Positions 20,794 through 26,490 of a DNA stretch of 26,490 nt are shown piece by piece. A program made the position numbers and the translations under genes. Source of the DNA: a virus; IMG/VR virus record IMGVR_UViG_3300025137_000241, positions 1 to 26,490 of that record. One strand, written 5' to 3'. The notes below the pieces were generated by a model. That model was not told where the DNA came from, did not search any database, and worked only from the letters and a program-made list of their open reading frames with translations. Within the stretch, counting starts at the first letter, position 1. Each line of letters begins with the position of its first letter.

Positions 20794-21729
20794 ATGGATG
20801 AAATATTATGGGTGGAGAAATACCGTCCTCAGACTATTGAGGATTGTATTCTTCCAAGTGAACTGAAACAGACGTTTCAACAATTTATAGACAATGGTGA
20901 TATTCCAAATCTATTATTAACAGGCACTGCTGGTGTTGGTAAAACAACAGTTGCAAAAGCAATGCTAGAAGAAGTGAATGCAACATACATGATTATCAAC
21001 GGTTCGGAAGAGTCTGGTATTGATGTTCTAAGAACAAAGATTAAGAACTTTGCTTCTACGGTATCAATGGATGGTAATCGAAAGTATGTTATTCTTGATG
21101 AAGCAGACTATCTAAATCCACAATCAACACAACCAGCATTGCGTGGTTTTATTGAAGAGTTCAGTAAGAACTGTGGATTTATTCTTACTTGTAACTTCAA
21201 GAACCGTATCATTGAACCACTACATAGTAGATGTAGTACTGTGGAGTTTCGTATTCCAAGCAGTGAGAAGCCTCAACTTGCTTGTGCATTTATGAAACGT
21301 GTACAGTTTATTCTAGATAAGGAAGGAATTGAAGGACATGATAAAGTTATTGCAACGCTTATCAATAAGTTTTTCCCAGATTGGAGAAGGACTCTTAATG
21401 AACTTCAAAGATATTCTTCATCGGGTAAGATTGACGCTGGTATTCTTGTCGATTTATCTGAAAACAATATCAATGAACTTTTGGGATTCCTTAAAAACAA
21501 AGAGTTTACCAATACTAGGAAATGGATTGTCAACAATCTTGATAATGATCCAAGTCGTATTTATCGTAGGATTTACGATTCCCTTTATGATCATTTGGAT
21601 GGTGCTACTATCCCCCATTGCGTGTGCATTATTGCTGACTACTCATACAAGTCCGCCTTTGTGGCAGACCAAGAAATAAATATGCTCGCCTGCATGACTG
21701 AAATCATGGCACAGGTGAAGTTCAAATGA
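20794..21729 (+). CDS. 44: Clamp loader large subunit gp44
   Basis: 311 residues (319 in T4). AAA+ ATPase; four copies with one gp62 open and load the gp45 clamp. Motifs: N-terminal WVEKYRPQTIEDCILP (RFC box), Walker A GTAGVGKT (44-51), Walker B/DEAD box LDEAD (101-105), and the arginine finger SRC (145-147) within HSRC. Then come the lid and collar domains, including FFPDWRRTLNELQRY. AAGGA precedes the ATG. The end overlaps gp62 (ATGA). The start region (ATTATATTATGG) resembles sequences bound by RegA in T4, which represses gp44 translation there. Confidence 0.96.
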   Translation: MDEILWVEKYRPQTIEDCILPSELKQTFQQFIDNGDIPNLLLTGTAGVGKTTVAKAMLEEVNATYMIINGSEESGIDVLRTKIKNFASTVSMDGNRKYVILDEADYLNPQSTQPALRGFIEEFSKNCGFILTCNFKNRIIEPLHSRCSTVEFRIPSSEKPQLACAFMKRVQFILDKEGIEGHDKVIATLINKFFPDWRRTLNELQRYSSSGKIDAGILVDLSENNINELLGFLKNKEFTNTRKWIVNNLDNDPSRIYRRIYDSLYDHLDGATIPHCVCIIADYSYKSAFVADQEINMLACMTEIMAQVKFK

Positions 21730-22118
21730 GTTATGAGTTAAAAGAATATCTCAAAGCAATCAACGAAACCAAAGAACCATTGATGGATGGCGAAGATGTG
21801 ATGTGGGAAAAGAAGTACTATCCCTTTATCATTAATAAGTGTGTTGCCCCATTTAATGATACTATCATGTTAGTTAATGAGATGAACCAAAGACATCATC
21901 TTGACACAAAACTACAATTTGACTTTTTACTAAATAGTTTAAGGAGTAAAAAAAGATATGCTCCTTGGATGAAGGCGAGTAAGAGTAAGAATTTAGAATA
22001 TGTCAAAGAATACTTTGGTTATAGTAATGCAAAAGCAAAATCAGCACTCAAGATTCTAAATGATGACCAACTTGCCACTATAAAGAATAAACTTAATAAA
22101 GGTGGTAAAAATGGATGA
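21726..22118 (+). CDS. 62: Clamp loader small subunit gp62
   Basis: 130 residues, shorter than T4 gp62 (187) but typical of marine relatives. It completes the gp44(4)-gp62(1) clamp loader. Weakly conserved along its length; recognisable parts are VNEMNQRHHLDTKLQFDFLLNSLRSKKRYAPWMK, parallel to the T4 segment ending GKRYGKWAK, and the helical Lys-rich C-terminus. ATGA overlap with gp44 couples synthesis. Position between gp44 and regA supports the call more than similarity does. Confidence 0.88.
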   Translation: MSYELKEYLKAINETKEPLMDGEDVMWEKKYYPFIINKCVAPFNDTIMLVNEMNQRHHLDTKLQFDFLLNSLRSKKRYAPWMKASKSKNLEYVKEYFGYSNAKAKSALKILNDDQLATIKNKLNKGGKNG

Positions 22119-22518
22119 AATATCATGGAAGCCCGAGCATATGCTTGAGGTCGTTCTAAAAGAACCAGATGATTTTTTGAAGGTGAGAGAAACACTAAGT
22201 CGTATAGGTGTCGCTTCTCGCAAAGATAAAACTCTATTTCAGTCTTGCCATATTTTACACAAACAAGGAAAATACTATATTGTCCACTTCAAAGAACTAT
22301 TTGCTTTGGATGGTAAAACTACGAACTTGTCTGAAAATGATATAGCAAGAAGGAATACAATTGCTAAACTACTTAGTGATTGGGGATTAATAGATGTTAT
22401 GGGAACAATGGAAATTGAACCAGCGCCTCTATCCCAAATCAAGGTTATTAGTTTTAAGGAGAAAAGTGATTGGACTCTTGAAACTAAATATAACATTGGA
22501 AAAAAACGAGAAGAATAA
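22111..22518 (+). CDS. regA: RegA translational repressor
   Basis: 135 residues from ATG 22111, preceded by AAAGGTGG at good spacing; an upstream GTG at 22102 is part of that site. T4 RegA has 122 residues. It binds the start regions of early phage mRNAs, including gp44 and its own, and blocks translation. Strong match to T4: KEPDDFLKVRETLSRIGVASRKDKTLFQSCHILHKQGKYYIVHFKE, then a basic/acidic loop, RRNTIAKLLSDWGLIDV and the closing KVISFKEKSDWTLETKYNIG. It overlaps the gp62 end by 8 nt. Several genes here start in a similar A/T-rich context (ATATTATG at uvsY, DUF932 and gp44) that could be its targets. Confidence 0.95.
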   Translation: MDEISWKPEHMLEVVLKEPDDFLKVRETLSRIGVASRKDKTLFQSCHILHKQGKYYIVHFKELFALDGKTTNLSENDIARRNTIAKLLSDWGLIDVMGTMEIEPAPLSQIKVISFKEKSDWTLETKYNIGKKREE

Positions 22519-22544
22519 TATAATGTTACGAAAGGAAAACTTGA

Positions 22545-22820
22545 ATGCGAAATATTATAATAGATGCTGCTATGGCCCACGCCGAGGGCGAAATTCAACT
22601 ACATAAAGCTAATGTTGAAGTGTATCTTAAAAACCCTACTGGTATTGGCGAGCACTCCGATATCATGGAAGCAATTCAATGCGAACTAGATAAAATGGCA
22701 ACTGCTGACGATAGATTAGAAATGCTTAGTAAGTATTTCTCTGATACGCCAGAGAAGACTTTGTTTGAACAAGGAAGTCAACAACAACTTGACGAAGGAC
22801 AAGGTTCTCTATTTAAATAA
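22545..22820 (+). CDS. Small conserved hypothetical protein between regA and gp43
   Basis: 91 residues, AGGA about 9 nt before the ATG. All-helical and acidic; the core AMAHAEGEIQLHKANVEVYLKNPTGIGEHSDIMEAIQCELDKMA recurs, as I recall it, in marine T4-like phages at this locus. There is a Gln-rich linker (GSQQQLDEGQ) and a C-terminal GSLFK that may be a short clamp-binding or partner-docking tail. No known domain. Location within the replication cluster suggests an accessory replication role; that is inference only. Confidence 0.75.
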   Translation: MRNIIIDAAMAHAEGEIQLHKANVEVYLKNPTGIGEHSDIMEAIQCELDKMATADDRLEMLSKYFSDTPEKTLFEQGSQQQLDEGQGSLFK

Positions 22821-22830
22821 AATAAAAGAC

Positions 22831-22859
22831 TTGACTTTAACCCATTAAGGTGGTATTAT
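22831..22859 (+). promoter_or_regulatory. Sigma70-type promoter immediately before DNA polymerase
   Basis: TTGACT (22831-22836), 17-nt spacer, TATTAT (22854-22859) with TGG just before. The gp43 ATG (22866) is 6 nt after the -10, so the predicted start of transcription falls on or next to the start codon. TTAA-CCCA-TTAA forms a small dyad in the spacer. The only SD-like AAGGTGG (22847-22853) lies inside the promoter and would be absent from its transcript. Confidence 0.78.
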
Positions 22860-22865
22860 TACATA

Positions 22866-25379
22866 ATGAGATTCTATACAAATGTCCAACAATGGGGCAA
22901 CCAAATCCTTGTTCGTGAATATAAGAATGGAGAAAGACTTAACCACAAAGTTAAGTATTCTCCTACCTTATATGTTCCTGTTCAAAAAGAAACTAAATTC
23001 AAATCCTTAGATGGTAGACCTGTCACTCCTATGAAGTTTGACACTATCAAAGAGGCGAAAGAATTTATTTCTCAATATCAAAATCAATCACATCTCGTTC
23101 ATGGACTTGACCGATATGCATATACCTATGTGTCTGATGCTTATCCTAATGAAGTTGATTGGGATATGGAGAAGTTGCTTATTGCAACTATTGATATTGA
23201 GACACAATGTGAGAACGGTTTCCCAGACCCAACTCTTGCAGAAGAAGAGATGCTTTCTATCACTATCAAAAATCATACAACAAAGAATATTGTTGTGTGG
23301 GGTATTGGTGAGTTTAAGAACGAAAGAGAAGATGTAACATACATCAACTGTTCTAATGAGAATGAACTCCTTGCAGAGTTTATGAACTTTTGGGTAAAAC
23401 ATTATCCAGATGTTATCACGGGCTGGAATACAACTTTCTTTGATATTCCCTATCTAGTAAATCGTATTACAAAAGTACTTGGTGAAGACCGAGCAAAAGA
23501 GATGTCACCTTGGGGTATTGTCAATGCTCGTAAGGTATTCAATCATGGTCGTGACCAACAAGTATATGATGTTATGGGTGTTGCAAATCTTGACTATCTT
23601 GAATTGTATCGTAAATTTACATACTCAAACCAAGAGTCATATCGTCTTGACCATATCGCATTTGTCGAGTTAGGTGAGGCGAAGAACAAAAATCCATACG
23701 ATACATTTCGTGATTGGTATACAAAAGATTATCAGTCTTTCGTAGAATACAACATCGTTGACGTTGAGTTGGTTGACCGTCTTGAAGATAAGATGAAGTT
23801 GATTGAACTTCTATTGACTATGGCTTATGATGCTAAGGTCAACTATGAAGATATATTCGGTACTGTGAAGTATTGGGATATTATGATACACAACTATCTC
23901 AAGAAGAAAAACATTGTCGTACCATCCAAGACACGTTCTGAAAACAAGTCTGAGAAGTTTGAAGGTGCATATGTCAAAGACCCACAGGTTGGACAACATA
24001 AATGGGTTCTATCTTTCGACTTGAACTCTTTGTATCCTCACTTGATTATGCAGTACAACTTGTCACCAGAAACTTTGGTACAACGTGATTACATTAAAGG
24101 TTTGACTGTTGACAGAATGCTCAGTCAAGAGAAACTAGACATTCCAGATGGTGCTTGTATTACACCAAACGGTGCTTTGTTTAGAAAAGATATAAAAGGT
24201 TTTCTTCCAGAGATGATGGAAACAATTTACAATGACCGTACCATCTACAAGAAAAAGATGTTACAGGCAAAACAAGATTACGAAAATACTGGTGACCCCA
24301 AATATAAAAAGTATATCAGTCGATATAACAACAAGCAGATGGCTCAGAAGATTTCACTGAACTCTGCTTATGGTGCGATTGGTAATCAATGGTTTAGATA
24401 TTATGACCTTGCAATTGCAGAAGGAATTACTACTGCTGGTCAATTATCTATTAGATGGATTGAACGAGAATTAAATGGATACCTTAACAAAATACTTAAA
24501 ACTACAGAAGTTGACTACGTTATTGCAAGTGATACGGATTCAGTATACATTACTTTTGACAAACTTGTTAATATGGTGTTTACTAAAGAACAACTACAAG
24601 ATAAGGATAGTATACAAAAAGTGGTATCATTCCTTGATACCATCGCTAGGGAAAAGGTTGAACCTTTTATTGATAAGAGTTATCAGAATCTTGCTTCGTA
24701 TGTAAGTGCATATGACCAGAAGATGCAGATGAAACGTGAGGTTATTGCAGACAAAGGTATCTGGACTGCAAAGAAACGATACATCTTAAATGCATGGGAT
24801 GTCGAAGGTGTTCGATATAAAGAACCCCAACTCAAGATTATGGGTATTGAGGCAGTCAAGTCAAGTACGCCCGGCCCATGTCGTGAAAAGATTAAGGAAG
24901 CACTCAAGATTATCATGCGAGGTGATGAGAAAGAACTTAACTCATTCTTACAACAGTTTCGTGAAGAGTTTATGAAAATGCCTGTTGAAGATGTTTCTTT
25001 CCCACGTTCTGTTAATGGTATCAGAAAGTTTGGTTCTTCTCATTCTATTAGTAAGAAGGGAACACCTATGCATACAAAGGGAGCCTTACTTTATAATCAC
25101 CTTATCAAACAAAACAAACTTGGTGGTCGCTATCCTTTTATTCAAGAAGGGGATAAGATCAAATTTATTCAGTTACGTCAACCAAATCCTTTTGGACAAA
25201 ACGTGATATCTTTTATTACTGATGTTCCAAAAGAACTTGACATTCACCGATATATCGACTATGATCTACAATATGAGAAGAGTTTCATTGAACCGTTAAT
25301 CTTTATTACCGACAAAATTGGTATTCGCATTGACCGTTCTTATGGAACGCAAACAACCTTGGAGAGTTTCTTTACATGA
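22866..25379 (+). CDS. 43: DNA polymerase gp43 (family B)
   Basis: 837 residues (898 in T4). Replicative polymerase with 3'-5' proofreading. Exonuclease motifs: ExoI IDIE with D110 and E112, ExoII GWNTTFFDIPYL (about 187-198), ExoIII YNIVDVELVDRL. Polymerase motifs: A SFDLNSLYPHLI with D385, B KISLNSAYGAIGN, C ASDTDSVY with D556 and D558. The C-terminus ends QTTLESFFT, a full Q-x-x-L-x-x-F-F clamp-binding (PIP) box at 829-836, consistent with docking on gp45. It has its own early promoter. The stop overlaps the next ATG. Assignment secure. Confidence 0.98.
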   Translation: MRFYTNVQQWGNQILVREYKNGERLNHKVKYSPTLYVPVQKETKFKSLDGRPVTPMKFDTIKEAKEFISQYQNQSHLVHGLDRYAYTYVSDAYPNEVDWDMEKLLIATIDIETQCENGFPDPTLAEEEMLSITIKNHTTKNIVVWGIGEFKNEREDVTYINCSNENELLAEFMNFWVKHYPDVITGWNTTFFDIPYLVNRITKVLGEDRAKEMSPWGIVNARKVFNHGRDQQVYDVMGVANLDYLELYRKFTYSNQESYRLDHIAFVELGEAKNKNPYDTFRDWYTKDYQSFVEYNIVDVELVDRLEDKMKLIELLLTMAYDAKVNYEDIFGTVKYWDIMIHNYLKKKNIVVPSKTRSENKSEKFEGAYVKDPQVGQHKWVLSFDLNSLYPHLIMQYNLSPETLVQRDYIKGLTVDRMLSQEKLDIPDGACITPNGALFRKDIKGFLPEMMETIYNDRTIYKKKMLQAKQDYENTGDPKYKKYISRYNNKQMAQKISLNSAYGAIGNQWFRYYDLAIAEGITTAGQLSIRWIERELNGYLNKILKTTEVDYVIASDTDSVYITFDKLVNMVFTKEQLQDKDSIQKVVSFLDTIAREKVEPFIDKSYQNLASYVSAYDQKMQMKREVIADKGIWTAKKRYILNAWDVEGVRYKEPQLKIMGIEAVKSSTPGPCREKIKEALKIIMRGDEKELNSFLQQFREEFMKMPVEDVSFPRSVNGIRKFGSSHSISKKGTPMHTKGALLYNHLIKQNKLGGRYPFIQEGDKIKFIQLRQPNPFGQNVISFITDVPKELDIHRYIDYDLQYEKSFIEPLIFITDKIGIRIDRSYGTQTTLESFFT

Positions 25380-26488
25380 TATTAAACAAACAAGATTCCG
25401 TATATGCCGCTACGAAACTAATGATGTACTTCAAAGACTTTGGACGTATTGATGATTACTTTCGGGCTCGGAAGATTGAGCGTGTAAAGAATATTCCTGC
25501 TCCATTGCCTGGCATGGGGTTAGAAGATGATATGTTCCAATCATATGATATGCATCCAGAAGATATGGACTTCAAGATTGTACAGATGCAGACACAAACA
25601 TTTGATACTATGTTGGAAAAGGTTGCATCATTCTCACCAGACAATGCGCCTGGCAAAGAGATGAAACTTGTTGTTATGGAAACAACTACTAATACTATTG
25701 TTGGATTTATCAAACTAGGTTCTCCACTAATCAACTCTAAACCAAGAAATGATTATTTGGGTGGTGTTCCAGATTTACCTATCTTCAACAAACGTGCCAT
25801 TATGGGTTTCAATATTGTTCCTGTACAACCATTTGGATATAACTATCTTGGTGGTAAACTGATGGCTGCAATCTGTAACTGTCATGCAGTTCGTAGAATG
25901 CTTGACGAAAAGTATAGTACAGAGTTTTGTCTATTTGAAACAACATCACTTTATGGTAACATCAAGGGTTCATCCATGTATGATGGAATGCGTCCATTCT
26001 TACGATATAAAGGTGATACTCAATCTAAGTTTCTATTGACACTTGGAGAAGAAATCTACTTTGAAATGCGTGATTGGTTTACTGAAAAGAATGGTGGTGA
26101 AGACTTAATACACAAAGGTGCATCATCTAGAAAACTAAAGATGCAAACTAAGATGGTAGGTGTTATCAAAGCAAGTCTGAAAGAACATGATACAAAAGCG
26201 TATGAAATGTTTACGAGTGAGATTGCAAAGGCTGGAGATGTAACAACCCAGAAGAGATTTTATATGGGTGAGTATGGTTACTCCAATTCAAAAGATGTTC
26301 TATTGGGCAAAACAAATACCTTGACAAAAGCAGAAAACTATGATAGATTTGAACTAGAAGGTGTAATTGCATGGTGGAGAAAACTTGCAATTAAAAGATA
26401 TAACAAGATGATTGCAGAGAACAAGGTTCGTACAAAACTAGAAGTTTGGAATGCTGAGTCTATGAATGAGATTGATATTATTAGATGA
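25376..26488 (+). CDS. DUF4338/DruA-like protein
   Basis: 370 residues, ATGA overlap with gp43. The middle resembles DUF4338, the family that includes DruA of Druantia defence systems. VGFIKLGSPLINSKPRNDYLGG (about 109-130) matches its G-F-x-x-x-x-S-x-x-x-x-x-R-D-x-x-I-G pattern. AIMGFNIVPVQPFGYNYLGGKL (141-162) matches the x-x-R-F-L-I-x-P-x-x-x-x-x-x-L-A-S pattern, and EKYSTEFCLFETTSLYGN (178-195) the DWxxRYGxxPVLLETFVD pattern. The N-terminal 95 residues and the basic C-terminal 150 are phage-specific. The family's biochemical activity is not settled. The stop is part of another ATGA (26485-26488), so a further coupled gene probably starts at 26485 and leaves the window. Family match is from memory of patterns. 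Confidence 0.6.
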   Translation: MILNKQDSVYAATKLMMYFKDFGRIDDYFRARKIERVKNIPAPLPGMGLEDDMFQSYDMHPEDMDFKIVQMQTQTFDTMLEKVASFSPDNAPGKEMKLVVMETTTNTIVGFIKLGSPLINSKPRNDYLGGVPDLPIFNKRAIMGFNIVPVQPFGYNYLGGKLMAAICNCHAVRRMLDEKYSTEFCLFETTSLYGNIKGSSMYDGMRPFLRYKGDTQSKFLLTLGEEIYFEMRDWFTEKNGGEDLIHKGASSRKLKMQTKMVGVIKASLKEHDTKAYEMFTSEIAKAGDVTTQKRFYMGEYGYSNSKDVLLGKTNTLTKAENYDRFELEGVIAWWRKLAIKRYNKMIAENKVRTKLEVWNAESMNEIDIIR

Positions 26489-26490
26489 TT

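Noticed and set aside
1-26490. CRISPR arrays, insertion sequences, integration sites, introns or inteins
   Set aside because: No regular spaced repeats, transposase, recombinase or interrupted reading frames were seen; the conserved genes (gp17, gp43, gp46, uvsW) read through without breaks.

Overview
The window is a contiguous piece of a strictly lytic, T4-like myovirus genome. The gene set and order (gp17-18-19-20-[67/68]-21-22-23-[gp3 position]-uvsY-uvsW-...-gp55-gp47-gp46-...-gp45-gp44-gp62-regA-gp43) is that of marine T4-like phages such as cyanophages and pelagiphages rather than of T4 itself. The DNA is visibly AT-rich. A phage Hsp20, a DUF932 protein, a DUF3310-type protein and a DUF4338/DruA-like protein also fit a marine phage. 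No photosynthesis gene, tRNA, integrase, insertion sequence or CRISPR array was seen, so the host cannot be fixed from this window. Nearly all coding is on the + strand; one small zinc-binding gene (2268-2555) is on the - strand.

Layout. 1-602: end of a probable virion protein and a small conserved hypothetical. 617-11591: packaging and virion module: large terminase, tail sheath, tail tube, portal, a Cys-rich microprotein, two small prohead-core proteins, a beta-rich unknown, prohead protease, scaffold, major capsid protein, a strong UUCG terminator, then a tail-tube-like protein in the gp3 position. 11600-13979: a highly structured RNA leader, uvsY, uvsW and a small acidic unknown. 13980-14128: a divergent promoter region with a large dyad. 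14129-17918: late sigma factor gp55, gp47/gp46 nuclease, two small genes. 17919-20121: small membrane protein, DUF932, Hsp20 and DUF3310-type genes, most with their own promoter. 20121-26488: replisome (clamp, clamp loader, RegA, a small unknown, DNA polymerase) and a DUF4338-like gene.

Two promoter classes are readable. Late promoters carry the T4 octamer TATAAATA, exact at 8312, 10991, 11587 and 19235 (+) and 2561 (-), with looser variants before gp18, gp20 and gp23. Early/middle promoters look like host sigma70 promoters, TTGACT-N17-TATtAT, usually with a TG extended -10. They precede gp55, the small membrane gene, DUF932, the DUF3310-type gene and gp43, and a strikingly good one faces left at 14012-14040, antisense to the uvsW cluster. 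gp55 made from an early promoter would switch on the TATAAATA promoters of the structural genes.

The most unusual features are regulatory. An 84-nt leader at 11600-11683 has competing pairings that begin exactly at the predicted late start. Dyads sit on or beside the -35 boxes of the sigma70 promoters. Two TATAAATA-N5-ATG arrangements predict leaderless late mRNAs. A 41-residue protein with ten cysteines is hidden between portal and gp67. All functional assignments come from reading the sequence and recalled family knowledge; no search was run.
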